In this document: in pieces, positions 15,300 to 24,917 of the stretch
How the letters are laid out: every line of letters begins with the position of its first letter
Position numbering within the stretch: position 1 is the first letter of the stretch
Assembly: GCA_937981985.1 (NCBI GenBank)
Contig: CALJNB010000005.1
Coordinates: 124,001 to 188,000, forward strand
Reading direction: 5' to 3'
Length of the DNA: 64,000 bases
Source: an uncultured bacterium
GTDB lineage: Bacteria; Myxococcota_A; Bradymonadia; Bradymonadales; Bradymonadaceae
Translations under genes and position numbers: made by a program
Notes under the pieces: model-generated
Databases searched by the model: none
What the model was told of the DNA's origin: nothing
The model's input: only the letters and a program-made list of their open reading frames with translations

Positions 15300-18257
15300 A
15301 TGCACGCAACGTTTTCCGAACTTATAAACCAACAAAAGTGGAAACCCTTTTCAACGCATTTAGGGCTGAACTATCTGGGGATCGACGTCGAACCGGCTGA
15401 TTATTGTATTTGGAATATTCCCGAAGATTTTGACGGTAATATCTCGCTGATTGCCGAAGGCAAAGGTGTAAGACTGCTCTCGGTGAGTGATTCGACTTCT
15501 GAAAAGAAGCTTACTCATATGGTACGTCTTTGTTCGCTGAAAACCGAAGACCGTATTCTATGGGTGGTTCTAGGCGAAACCCCACGACTCGCTTTTTTCG
15601 ATAAGCTAACGCTCAAAATAAAGAGCGTGGAAGTGTTCTGTCTAGATAGTAAGGATCTGGATTTCGAGAAGCGTCCCGATGAATCGTTAACCGAAATTTT
15701 TGACACATCGGAATTAACTGAAAGTTTTTTTCGAAACTTCAGGAAAAGTCATCAACTGCTCGCAAATGCGATCGAAAACGGCCCGCAAGATTACGAGTCT
15801 CGAAATCGAGTTGCGTTAACTTGGTTGCTTCGAATTACTTTTCTCTACTTCGCCCAGTCGCATGGTGCGCTCAACGGTGATTTAAACTATTTAGCTAAAG
15901 CATTAAATATCTATACATCGAAGTCCGAACATCAGTTTCACCTTATCTTCCTCAATGTCATTTTCTTCGATCTTTTGAATACACAAACGTCGAAACGCAA
16001 GTGGGAGGCCAAAAAATTGGGTGCGATCCCTTTTTTAAACGGGGGTTTATTCGAACCAAGTTCCGACGAGGTGAAATGGAAAACGATTGTAGTTCATAAC
16101 TCAGTTTGGTCGACCGTCTTCAAAACATTGTTCGAAAAATACAAATTCGTTTCTGAAAGAGCAAATTTTGTTGATGCTAACGCAATAGATCCGGAAATGT
16201 TGGGGAAAGTATTCGAAGCGTTGATGTCCGTCGGAGATCGTAAGCGGACAGGAGCTTTTTACACACCTCGTAAAATAATTCGGTCGATGGTTGAGGAGGG
16301 AATTTACGGTTGCCTCGTCGATAAGATCGAAGGATTAGATTCAAAATGTCTGAGTTCTGATCTTCGGTGCCATCCGAAACGTGACAAAATAATAGCGAAG
16401 CTAAATTCTCTCCGAATTCTGGACCCCGCAGTTGGGACCGGCGGTTTTCTTATGGATGCCCTTCATGTGATTCAAGATTTACGACAGCGATTGGGACTGC
16501 CTTACGAGGGAAAAGAAATCCAGATCCTGATTCATCGTCATCTCTTTGGCGTGGATAAAAATCCTATCGCGATACGTCTTTGTGAGTTGAGATTTTGGTT
16601 GCAAATCTTAACAAGCTATGGCGGTTCGATTCGCGAACTTCCTCCTCTTCCGAATCTATCTCATCGCTTTGTATCTGGTGACGCATTGTTAGACCCTTTT
16701 GAAACCGTGTCCTCTTCGATTACACGCGCAAGATGGAAATCGATTGCGGATCTGCAACGTGATTTCTCTCGTTCGCATGGAAGCATTAAGCATGCACTTA
16801 AACATCGGATTGATAGAGAAAAAAGAAATCTACAAATGGCTGAGATTTTGATTCGTAAGCAGAAGCAAATTGAAGAAAAAACGCTCCTCGATGTAGCTCT
16901 TTCAGGTAAGGACTTACTTGGAGCTCCGATTAAGTCGACTCGATTTCAGAACGAAGTGTTGCGAAATAACATTCGGGAGGAATCCGAACTGGTATCGCTT
17001 GAAGAGCGTGTAAAACGATCGGCCGAAGCCCCCGTTTTTTCGTTCCATTCTCAGTTTCCTGATGTCATGAGGCGAGGCGGGTTCGATCTCATATTGATGA
17101 ATCCGCCTTGGGTCCGTCATCATCACATTCCGTCTAAGGAACGCAAGATTCTCGAAAAAAGATACGGTTCCAATTCCGGAAAGTTGTGGACTGAAGCAAA
17201 GTCTCAGAATGTGCGCTCTCGTTATGGGTCCCAGAATGATCTTTCTTCGATGTTTCTCGAGAAAGCGACAGAACTCTGCAGGCCTCATGGGCGAGTCGTC
17301 GCGCTTGTTCCGTCAAAAATAATGCGAGGGATATCTAGTGCTCCGATTCGAGGTCTATTGGGCCGACTGGATTTGCAAACGGTCACCGACCTAAGCGAAA
17401 GTAATGAACGCCTTTTTGACGCAACGACTTATCCAGCAATTGTTAGTTTCAGAAATCAGAAGCCTCAGGGACGATTACGGACATCATCGTCCGAAGATGG
17501 GACCGAAGACAAAGATCGGAACGAGCTTATGTTGTTTGGAGACGACTTTCGGGCGCCTTGGACGTGTCAGAACCGAGGCTTAGTTAGCATTATTCGAGAG
17601 GTAGCTCTCAAACACAGGCCTCTTGGTTCGTTTTCGAACCTACAGCCTCGACGCGGTATCTATACCGGATCAAACGAGATATTTGTTAAAAGATGTGGTG
17701 ACTTCCCTCCATCGTTCTCTAAGTACCTTCGGCCAGTCGTTGAGGGGAAGGGCAGAAAGCGAGAACTTCTTTATTTATATGACGCTAAAGGCATTCCGCT
17801 TGTTGAGGTAGCCGATGAGGTGGAAGACTATTTCGAACGCAATCGGTCTAAGCTTTTAGCGCGCGCGGACCATAACCCAAAGAAGCCGCTTTGGCAGATC
17901 TTTAGAAATCACCGCGATCTTTTTGGGCCGAAAATAATCTGGAAAGATATTTCCAAATGGTTTGAACCTTTGCTCGATAATACGAACGCAATTCCTCTCA
18001 ATACGATTTATCTGATTCCCTGCAGAGATACTGAGCTAGGAAAGCGTCTCATTAGGTATTTTAAATCCGATTTCGTCCAAGCCTTTGTACGCCTTTTGGG
18101 TGAACGGGTGAGTGGTGGACATCGGCGTCATTTCGCTTGGGCCATTCAATGCATTCCTATTCCAGAACGCGTGATATACGGAGAAGGCCGAGGATTGGAG
18201 CTTAATGCACGCGATAAAAAAATTCTTTTAGATTTTGTCGAAAATGAGAAGTTGTGA
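15300..18257 (+). CDS. Eco57I-type adenine-specific DNA methyltransferase
   Basis: The 985-residue protein is most like the large class I N6-adenine methyltransferases of the type IIG/Eco57I group. The N-terminal 170 residues are unassigned. A helical segment follows (about 175-320). The conserved RTGAFYTPRKIIRSMVEEG leads to SAM motif I DPAVGTGGFLMDAL (D375) and HLFGVDKNPIAIRLCELRFW. Catalytic motif IV NPPW is at 601-604. The C-terminal third (about 760-985) is the likely target recognition domain. I see no clear PD-(D/E)xK nuclease, unlike fused type IIG enzymes. A strong AAGGAGG precedes the ATG. The end overlaps the helicase gene. It should methylate adenine in a specific site and mark self DNA. 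Confidence 0.93.
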   Translation: MHATFSELINQQKWKPFSTHLGLNYLGIDVEPADYCIWNIPEDFDGNISLIAEGKGVRLLSVSDSTSEKKLTHMVRLCSLKTEDRILWVVLGETPRLAFFDKLTLKIKSVEVFCLDSKDLDFEKRPDESLTEIFDTSELTESFFRNFRKSHQLLANAIENGPQDYESRNRVALTWLLRITFLYFAQSHGALNGDLNYLAKALNIYTSKSEHQFHLIFLNVIFFDLLNTQTSKRKWEAKKLGAIPFLNGGLFEPSSDEVKWKTIVVHNSVWSTVFKTLFEKYKFVSERANFVDANAIDPEMLGKVFEALMSVGDRKRTGAFYTPRKIIRSMVEEGIYGCLVDKIEGLDSKCLSSDLRCHPKRDKIIAKLNSLRILDPAVGTGGFLMDALHVIQDLRQRLGLPYEGKEIQILIHRHLFGVDKNPIAIRLCELRFWLQILTSYGGSIRELPPLPNLSHRFVSGDALLDPFETVSSSITRARWKSIADLQRDFSRSHGSIKHALKHRIDREKRNLQMAEILIRKQKQIEEKTLLDVALSGKDLLGAPIKSTRFQNEVLRNNIREESELVSLEERVKRSAEAPVFSFHSQFPDVMRRGGFDLILMNPPWVRHHHIPSKERKILEKRYGSNSGKLWTEAKSQNVRSRYGSQNDLSSMFLEKATELCRPHGRVVALVPSKIMRGISSAPIRGLLGRLDLQTVTDLSESNERLFDATTYPAIVSFRNQKPQGRLRTSSSEDGTEDKDRNELMLFGDDFRAPWTCQNRGLVSIIREVALKHRPLGSFSNLQPRRGIYTGSNEIFVKRCGDFPPSFSKYLRPVVEGKGRKRELLYLYDAKGIPLVEVADEVEDYFERNRSKLLARADHNPKKPLWQIFRNHRDLFGPKIIWKDISKWFEPLLDNTNAIPLNTIYLIPCRDTELGKRLIRYFKSDFVQAFVRLLGERVSGGHRRHFAWAIQCIPIPERVIYGEGRGLELNARDKKILLDFVENEKL

Positions 18258-20427
18258 TCTGGCGGCGATTTTTCTCAGCTCCCTTTCAGGTCAGGTTAAG
18301 CCACTGAATCTGTCTTACTTGAATGATTCTCAAAACAGTTGTTCAGCGCAGCTTCTCAAGATCGTTGAACGTTTTGGTGGGGCGTTACTTGCAGATCCTG
18401 TTGGAAGCGGGAAAACCCGAGTCGCGATAGCTGTCGCTACAGAGTTCAATGGTTCAAGAAAAATATGTGTGATTGCGCCAGCAAGAATTCGAAAACACTG
18501 GATTTCTGAAGTTAAAAAGTGCGGCTTTGGGGAGGTGGAGTTTTATAGCCATACTTTTTTAAGCCGCAACGAGAACGTTCAGCCCGAGAGCAAATTTATC
18601 GTCGTAGACGAAGCACACCATTTCAGAAACCCAAGGGCAAAAAGGTCAGTTCGGCTAAAGAAAATTCTTGAAGCGAAACCGTGCTTATTGGTTAGTGCAA
18701 CTCCCTTCGTAAACCGTGAGCGGGATCTGAGGATTCTTATTCGATATTTTTTAGACGATGCGGACGCGATAAAGCAGCTGGGTATCGACCCCAATCTAGA
18801 AAATGCCGCCGACCTCAAATCTCTCTTGTATAATCTTTGTGTTCGTAGGGCATACGAAAGCTTACCAGATCTAGACGTCGTCGAAGTCCCATATCGTCTG
18901 TCAGAAACCGAGATTTCTTTTATGACTTTATTGGTAACGACCTTGTCCGATATTACTTTCGAGGCGTTGAAGTATGAATGGCCGAAGGGGCTTGTTACTC
19001 AATTTTTATTGGCACAACTCCGTTCTGGGTTAGCGGCTTTGCTCGATTCTTTATTATCGATAGTTTCTTATTATGAAGAGTGGCTTTCGGCGGCAGAAAA
19101 CAACTTAGGAATGAATCGTCGCTTTTTTTTAGACATGTTTCCGAATGGCCAGCTACCGTTGAGTTTTATGTATCCAGCTCTTCGTCTTGGCGATGCGGCA
19201 AAAGTAAAAAAAGAACTTCATAAATTGAGAACGGTATTGGGGATGTTGCTAGGGATAAAATCCTACTCTCGAGAGGAAGCGGCGATTGGAGCGTGTCTAA
19301 GCGGAGAGAGAATGCTTATATTCACGTCTAAGATTTCGGTCGCAGAATCGCTTTTTCGGCGCTATTTAAAATCGGGCTTTCGCGTTGGAATGATTCATTC
19401 AAAAAGATGTCTTTTGAGCGGAATCGGAGAGGTAGAGCCGTCGGAGATAATAAGTAAATTCAGGGAAGGCGATGAGCAAAACAAGATTTCGATACTAGTC
19501 GCCACCGATTGTTTATCCGAAGGAGTATCTTTTCCGAGATGTTCGAATCTCATGTTAATTGATATTCCCGATACGGCTCTGAAAATCGAACAACGTATCG
19601 GTAGAATTGTTAGGATGAACAGTTTATATGATGCTTCGAAGGTCTATGTCTTGAAGCCCACAAACGCTGTCGCTTTTGCGGACTCCTTTTCGATTGTCTC
19701 GGAACGTAAATCAAAAAAATCAACTGAGTTGGGATTTCAATACAAACTGGCAGCGAGTATTTTTGGTGAAAAAAAAGAGAGTGGGTGTCCTTTTTCCGCG
19801 TTGTTAGAAATTCGTGATATATTGAAGAATATCGATATAGTAAATCCGAATAGGAATCCTATTCTAGGAAAACAGTTCTCGGTCAAAAACTCTGATTTTG
19901 ATATTTCATCATTAACGCTTGTGAAAATTTTGGAGGGTGATGACTTTTTTTCATATCATTGGGTCGCTATGCGTGGGGGCAAATTAGTCACGAGGTGGGA
20001 GGATATTCGAAGCAGCCTTCGATGTTTAGCTAGCTTAGATGATATGGCTGATGCAGATATTGATTGGGTGTTAAGCAAGAAAGAAACGCATTACTTTGAG
20101 GCATTTATCAACCGAAAAAATTTGACGCGTTTTCGTCCTGCACCAGAACGAAAGAGTGACTCCCTTTCACTTTACATCGCTAATCGGGTTCGTGGTTTTG
20201 CGCTTTCAAGCGAAGAGTCACAACATGTTGCAGACCTTTTGCGCACTCCATTTTCACGAGCTCAGCGACTGGGTATCCAAGCTCTAGTGGGGTCGACTAA
20301 TGCGAATATTTTAGCGCATTTATTGGATATGGAGGTCGGCCGGATGGAGAAACTCGTTTACCAGGTTGTTCTTAGAATTCGTTTTATTGAAAGCGCGATT
20401 TTTCTTAAGAGTTTCCGATCAGGTTAA
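18244..20427 (+). CDS. SF2 (SNF2-like) helicase/translocase partnered with the methyltransferase
   Basis: The preferred start is ATG 18244 (a TTG at 18235 is an alternative), giving about 727 residues and a 14-base overlap with the methyltransferase gene. Walker A is DPVGSGKT (about 51-58), motif II is DEAH (122-125), and SATPF marks motif III. The second RecA-like lobe has ATDCLSEGVSFPRCSNLML, and motif VI is EQRIGRIVRMN (Q450). These are the helicase motifs of superfamily 2 translocases. The C-terminal 230 residues are unassigned and end in a helical region. No nuclease motif is seen. The gene pair suggests a DNA-defence module in which the translocase acts with the methyltransferase. Confidence 0.9.
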   Translation: MRSCDLAAIFLSSLSGQVKPLNLSYLNDSQNSCSAQLLKIVERFGGALLADPVGSGKTRVAIAVATEFNGSRKICVIAPARIRKHWISEVKKCGFGEVEFYSHTFLSRNENVQPESKFIVVDEAHHFRNPRAKRSVRLKKILEAKPCLLVSATPFVNRERDLRILIRYFLDDADAIKQLGIDPNLENAADLKSLLYNLCVRRAYESLPDLDVVEVPYRLSETEISFMTLLVTTLSDITFEALKYEWPKGLVTQFLLAQLRSGLAALLDSLLSIVSYYEEWLSAAENNLGMNRRFFLDMFPNGQLPLSFMYPALRLGDAAKVKKELHKLRTVLGMLLGIKSYSREEAAIGACLSGERMLIFTSKISVAESLFRRYLKSGFRVGMIHSKRCLLSGIGEVEPSEIISKFREGDEQNKISILVATDCLSEGVSFPRCSNLMLIDIPDTALKIEQRIGRIVRMNSLYDASKVYVLKPTNAVAFADSFSIVSERKSKKSTELGFQYKLAASIFGEKKESGCPFSALLEIRDILKNIDIVNPNRNPILGKQFSVKNSDFDISSLTLVKILEGDDFFSYHWVAMRGGKLVTRWEDIRSSLRCLASLDDMADADIDWVLSKKETHYFEAFINRKNLTRFRPAPERKSDSLSLYIANRVRGFALSSEESQHVADLLRTPFSRAQRLGIQALVGSTNANILAHLLDMEVGRMEKLVYQVVLRIRFIESAIFLKSFRSG

Positions 20428-21359
20428 TTGCGGCTTTTACGAAAGGAAAAAATCGCCAAAAAGACGAGTAGGCAAAAAACAGAATTCGATCTTCCAAGGG
20501 TGTTACAACGACCTTCCCCAATAATTTCGGTCGAGTCAGAACTTTCGTTTGGGGTAGTTGTTTTCGGAATGACGTCTGATTTTTTTCCAATGCATTCGCC
20601 GGTATAATACCGACACGTTGTAGAACAACTTAACATTCCACCCTCCAACTCCAGAGATTCGCAGGTCTTTCCGCCTAGATCACTTCCATCACATTCTTCT
20701 GGCATTTGTATGACTTCGTCTCCGCAGGTATCCGCTACGCCCGAACAATCTGAGTCATCGATTTTGCATAGCGTGTTGCAAGCTAGCGTTCCCTCTTTAA
20801 AGCCTAAAGTCTGACAAGATTCACCGTCAAAGTTTGAACCATCACATTCCTCGGTGTTTGGATCAACCTCTCCGTCGCCGCAAACGAAACAAGCGGAGGT
20901 GTCAAATTTACAAAGATCTGAACAGCGCACCTTTCCGATACCAAGGCCTAAGGATTGACAGGTGACCGTGTTACCCACACCGCCGTCACAGTCTTCCACG
21001 CTTTCCAGCTTATCGTTACCGCATGGGTTTTCGTCTTTAAAACCGGGATTCCAATAATCACCGCTCGGGGCCGGGTCGCCGACGCGCCAATTCGCGTCGG
21101 GGTCGCCTAATTCTAGGCCGTTGGAATATCCGTCACCGTCACTGTCCATTGCTGCAAGTTTTGGCCAATCAATCGGTCCCTCCGAAGCCGCTTCATAGGC
21201 ATCGAAGCCGAACTCAGTAATGCCTCGATTGGGTTGTGTATGGCACGCATTACATGTGATTGTATTTCCGTGAGGAAATTGATTTTGCCTTCCATCATTT
21301 CGTGCATACGAAGTGGTCGAAAAAAGTAGCACAAAGCAAAACAGCCCGAATCGGTACAA
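20424..21359 (-). CDS. Secreted cysteine-rich protein with C-terminal Cys/TM/basic sorting tail
   Basis: The start is probably TTG 21359 (a second TTG is at 21389), because GGAGAGAGA stands just before it and a signal peptide follows (FGLFCFVLLFSTTSYA). The mature protein has one CNACHT motif, which could bind haem, then a calcium-type segment DSDGDGYSNGLELGDP. Three or four repeats of the DUF4215 type follow (CGDGEVDPNTEECDGS; CGDEVIQMPEECDGS). The C-terminus GRCNTLGRSNS, then hydrophobic helix VFCLLVFLAIF, then SFRKSRN is a MYXO-CTERM-like sorting signal. Its TAA overlaps the helicase stop, so the two genes are convergent. It is probably surface-exposed; no enzymatic role is seen. Confidence 0.85.
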   Translation of the reverse strand: MYRFGLFCFVLLFSTTSYARNDGRQNQFPHGNTITCNACHTQPNRGITEFGFDAYEAASEGPIDWPKLAAMDSDGDGYSNGLELGDPDANWRVGDPAPSGDYWNPGFKDENPCGNDKLESVEDCDGGVGNTVTCQSLGLGIGKVRCSDLCKFDTSACFVCGDGEVDPNTEECDGSNFDGESCQTLGFKEGTLACNTLCKIDDSDCSGVADTCGDEVIQMPEECDGSDLGGKTCESLELEGGMLSCSTTCRYYTGECIGKKSDVIPKTTTPNESSDSTEIIGEGRCNTLGRSNSVFCLLVFLAIFSFRKSRN

Positions 21360-21592
21360 TAGTCTCTCTCCAATTAATTGGGAGTTCAAAGTGTACCCTA
21401 AATCAGCTCGATTACGAAAAAAGTAGATTTTGTGTTGATTCCAAACCTAAGGTTTTGAAGAAATTTCTGTGGAGTGCTATTTATCCTTCACTATGAAGTT
21501 AATGTCGTTTTAAATGGGGCAAATTGACGAAATCCACCCGCAAAGGATATGGCATCAATTGTGCTGAAGTCTGCGATGTAAAGTGAGACCCA

Positions 21593-23254
21593 ATGAATAA
21601 GAGAAAAGTAGAGTTCGATCCGATTCGTAGTATTCTAAGTCCATTGTGGATTTTAGCGCTTGGTATATTGATCCTAAATGATCACTTCCTCAAGGCAGAA
21701 TGGTCTAATGCTTTCACTGGAAAGTTAAGTGACTTCGCGGGTCTATTTTTGGCTCCAGTTTTATTTGCCTGGGTTCTCGGAGTTAAATCTAAAAGAGGTT
21801 TATATGGTTCGGGTTTGGCGGTGGGACTCGTGTTTGCGGGTATCAATCTTTCTCCGGCCTTAGCTTTATTTTGGGACCGTTCATTGTCTTTAATTTTTCC
21901 CTACACGACGACCGTTGACCCCACCGACCTCATTGCCCTGATCATGATTCCTTTGGGTATTGAGATGTTGGGTTTTAGTGAAGTAGATTCAAATAAGAAG
22001 AACACCTACATCGGAAGAGCCTTAGCGTTAGTGGGTATTGCTGCGTCGCTGGCGAGCGCGGATCCCATCGACGTCAATCCAGCGATGGAAACGTCTCGTG
22101 TATCTATTTATAATCAATCCAATGAAATGCATATTCTGCGTATTCGTAGTTTGGAACCTAACCTTAGCTTAGATTGCGGTTCTATTTCTAGCGCACCGCA
22201 AGACTATCTACATCCCCAATTTTTCGGCGAGCCAATCGAATGGCTATTGCAATCAGGTCAACAGATTCCGATCCAATCCGAGGGGTTAGGATTCTGTGAT
22301 GCCGCTTTGATTGAAAGCGAAACTCTACCTGACGTTATCGTGTTTTGGACCTATGATCTGGATATCAAATCTTTTCCTTTTGACTACGATATTCCAAGAA
22401 GTATTCCAGCCGATCCGCAAACGCTTGTAATCAACGCCGACTATCCCGAAGGGGCTGAAGACTTTCATGAATGGCGTTTTCGGACTGAATGTGGTTCCAG
22501 GGCCGATTTATGTGCAAGAGAAACTCTAATGGAGTCTGCGGAAATTCCTGAGGGTACATCCTACTTTTGGAATAGCGATTCGAGCATGGGCGCGCTGCAT
22601 CACAGTAAACCCTCTAGTTTAGATCAGCGTCGACTCGAACCGGTTGAAGAATGCCGCGCACCAAGCGCTGAGGATGGAGTATTTTGGGAGGATGATTTTC
22701 CAAGAGGGGATAGCGTTTGGGTCCGTGATATTAAGAAAGGGATTGATGGATGTCATGAAATATTTGTCCAAAACGAGCTCTCTGGTGACCCATCAAGCGT
22801 CTTGATTTGCGTTCCTTTCGACACGATTTCAATTTTAAAACCCTCTTTGGAAACGCCCAGGGTGTTACTTTCGTTCAATGAAGAATCGAATGCATCATCG
22901 GTGTTTTTATTGATTCGTGCCGTCTATTTCGCTGATATTGATGGGAATGACTTTGTCACCTTGAAATCGATTTATATCACCAAAGGTGAAGTTCCACGGG
23001 AAGTAAATTTTGAATTCATCGAACGTCCGCGATTAGATTGTGTCCCACAACTTGAAAGTTGTGGCGTCTCGCTACCATTGGATTTGGATATTGAGGGAAG
23101 ACTTTTGCGTCCCGGTGAGTGGACGATAATAGGCTCGGTTATCAAGCGTGAACTTCATCTTGTCAGATCAGAATTTCTGCCGATAAGCGCCGAGGTATGC
23201 GGAACGTTTGCGCCAAATAGAAAATATCTTGAAACGGTAATTATCACGGAGTGA
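21593..23254 (+). CDS. Membrane protein with large extracytoplasmic domain
   Basis: The 553-residue protein has about five N-terminal membrane helices within residues 1-165 (SPLWILALGILIL, LFLAPVLFAWVLG, GLAVGLVFAGINL, IALIMIPLGIEML, ALALVGIAASLAS). The segment NDHFLKAEWSNAFTGKLSDF sits on the outside loop and resembles a conserved hypothetical family. After that come about 380 soluble residues without a known fold, including a CRAPSAED stretch and several Cys. The gene ends six bases before the VWA lipoprotein, so they are probably co-transcribed. Function unknown. Confidence 0.7.
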   Translation: MNKRKVEFDPIRSILSPLWILALGILILNDHFLKAEWSNAFTGKLSDFAGLFLAPVLFAWVLGVKSKRGLYGSGLAVGLVFAGINLSPALALFWDRSLSLIFPYTTTVDPTDLIALIMIPLGIEMLGFSEVDSNKKNTYIGRALALVGIAASLASADPIDVNPAMETSRVSIYNQSNEMHILRIRSLEPNLSLDCGSISSAPQDYLHPQFFGEPIEWLLQSGQQIPIQSEGLGFCDAALIESETLPDVIVFWTYDLDIKSFPFDYDIPRSIPADPQTLVINADYPEGAEDFHEWRFRTECGSRADLCARETLMESAEIPEGTSYFWNSDSSMGALHHSKPSSLDQRRLEPVEECRAPSAEDGVFWEDDFPRGDSVWVRDIKKGIDGCHEIFVQNELSGDPSSVLICVPFDTISILKPSLETPRVLLSFNEESNASSVFLLIRAVYFADIDGNDFVTLKSIYITKGEVPREVNFEFIERPRLDCVPQLESCGVSLPLDLDIEGRLLRPGEWTIIGSVIKRELHLVRSEFLPISAEVCGTFAPNRKYLETVIITE

Positions 23255-23260
23255 GAAATC

Positions 23261-24832
23261 ATGAAAAATCTAAAACGAACAAAGTGGCTTTTTGCCTGCG
23301 CGCTTCTAACCTTGGGTTGTAATTACTTAGGCTCAACTGCTTCGCAAGACAGTAGCGGTGCTTCCGGCCTCACCGGCGCAGGGGTTGGGCAATCAGGCGC
23401 GCAAGATTTTGGTCGTTTTCGAGGTATTATTGAGGACGGCGAGTTGCCTGCCGAAAATATTTTAGACCAGGTGGGTTTCTTCTCCGAGCATAAAATCGAT
23501 TTGCCCGAAGCAGATTGCGGCGACACTGTCTGTCTTCATGGTTTGATGGGGGTTCGCGGTAATATGATTAATGGCAATAATTGCACGATCGTACTCCTTG
23601 GGCTTAATACAACTTTAGATCCAAAAGAGTTTGAACGTCCACCGTTGAATCTCGCAATAGCCGTTGATATTTCCGGTTCAATGGCGGGTGCTCCAATTGA
23701 AGCGGTACGGTTGGGATTACTCAAATTGGTAACTGAACTTGATCCGAAAGATAAAGTAACGTTGGTTACCTATTCGAACCACGCCGAAGTTGTGTTGGAG
23801 TCTGATACTTTAAACGACCCCGAACGTAATTTGTTGCGCGAAGCCGTTGCGACGCTCGAGGCTGAAGGAGCGACCAATATTTACGATGGATTGAGAACGG
23901 CTCTTGAAAGCGTTGATTCAAATAGCGCTGAGAATAAGCAGAATCGAGTTATTCTTCTTTCGGACGGAGTTGCAACCGCGGGTTTGGATTCAACGGATCG
24001 CATCGTGAATTTGGGACTAAGTTACGCGGAGAAAGGGATTGGAATTACGACGATCGGTGTAGGTCAAGAATTCGATATTTCCCTAATGGGGAGGCTGGCA
24101 GAAAACGGTGGAAATTTTTATTTCCTAGAAGATCTCGGTGCAGTTGAAGAAGTATTCTCCGAAGAAATTAAGACCTTTTTGGTCCCATTGGCAGAAGATA
24201 TTGAAATTCATTTCGACTCTGATGAAGCGTATTCTTTTAAAGCTGCTTTCGGTACACGCACCTGGACTGGAACTTCTGAGGGGGCAACTATTAAGATCCC
24301 AAGTCTATTTATGGCCGGACGTACATCCTCAGATGATGTTGGTCCCGATGGCGGGCGTCGTGGTGGCGGCGGCATGATTTTATTGGAGCTTACACCCACT
24401 TCTGATCAGAAAATTATCGATGCCACCCCAGCTAATTCAGAATTGGGGAAAGTTCGATTTACATTTCGTTCTCCGGGTTCGGGTACGATGAATGAACAAA
24501 ATCTAAGCGTGTTTAATAAAATGAAACCTGGCGAGACTCCCGACGGCGGAAGGTTCACAGATTCTTCTGTCGAAAAAGCATTTGTGGCACTTAATATTTA
24601 CGCAGGGTTTACGATGGCAATCGAGCGCGCGAATTCGGGGGCTGCAAATGCCGCTCTTAATATTCTTGATCCTTTGAGTGCGAACGTCGAAGCGTGGCTG
24701 GAAACCAATCAGGATGTCGATATCGCGAGCGATTTAAAGACGATGAAAGAGTTGATGGTGATCATTGATGAAAAGCGAACGGGCACTGATGTGAGGATTG
24801 GGCAACCTGCAGATCCGTGGCCTCAAGACTAA
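23261..24832 (+). CDS. VWA-domain lipoprotein
   Basis: The 523-residue protein has a lipoprotein signal (LFACALLTLGC, lipid cysteine about residue 20). It then has a low-complexity Gly/Ser/Ala linker and a von Willebrand A domain at about 125-315. The metal-ion adhesion site DISGSMAG is intact, a later Thr lies in EGATNIYDGL, and ILLSDGV carries the third acidic element. The C-terminal 200 residues are a beta-rich accessory region with a Gly/Arg-rich loop (GGRRGGGGM). VWA domains of this kind bind proteins at the cell surface in a metal-dependent way. The upstream gene is a membrane protein, probably a partner. Confidence 0.88.
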   Translation: MKNLKRTKWLFACALLTLGCNYLGSTASQDSSGASGLTGAGVGQSGAQDFGRFRGIIEDGELPAENILDQVGFFSEHKIDLPEADCGDTVCLHGLMGVRGNMINGNNCTIVLLGLNTTLDPKEFERPPLNLAIAVDISGSMAGAPIEAVRLGLLKLVTELDPKDKVTLVTYSNHAEVVLESDTLNDPERNLLREAVATLEAEGATNIYDGLRTALESVDSNSAENKQNRVILLSDGVATAGLDSTDRIVNLGLSYAEKGIGITTIGVGQEFDISLMGRLAENGGNFYFLEDLGAVEEVFSEEIKTFLVPLAEDIEIHFDSDEAYSFKAAFGTRTWTGTSEGATIKIPSLFMAGRTSSDDVGPDGGRRGGGGMILLELTPTSDQKIIDATPANSELGKVRFTFRSPGSGTMNEQNLSVFNKMKPGETPDGGRFTDSSVEKAFVALNIYAGFTMAIERANSGAANAALNILDPLSANVEAWLETNQDVDIASDLKTMKELMVIIDEKRTGTDVRIGQPADPWPQD

Positions 24833-24917
24833 TTCGTTTTGTGACTTTTTCCTTACGTTTGTCGTTCTATCTACCCGTACCCCGAACGCGTCGAAACGAA
24901 GTGGAGTGCGAGCAGCC

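Noticed and set aside
15300-18257. Type IIG fused restriction-modification enzyme
   Set aside because: The methyltransferase fits that family, but no D...ExK nuclease signature could be found in the N-terminal region, so cleavage is not claimed.
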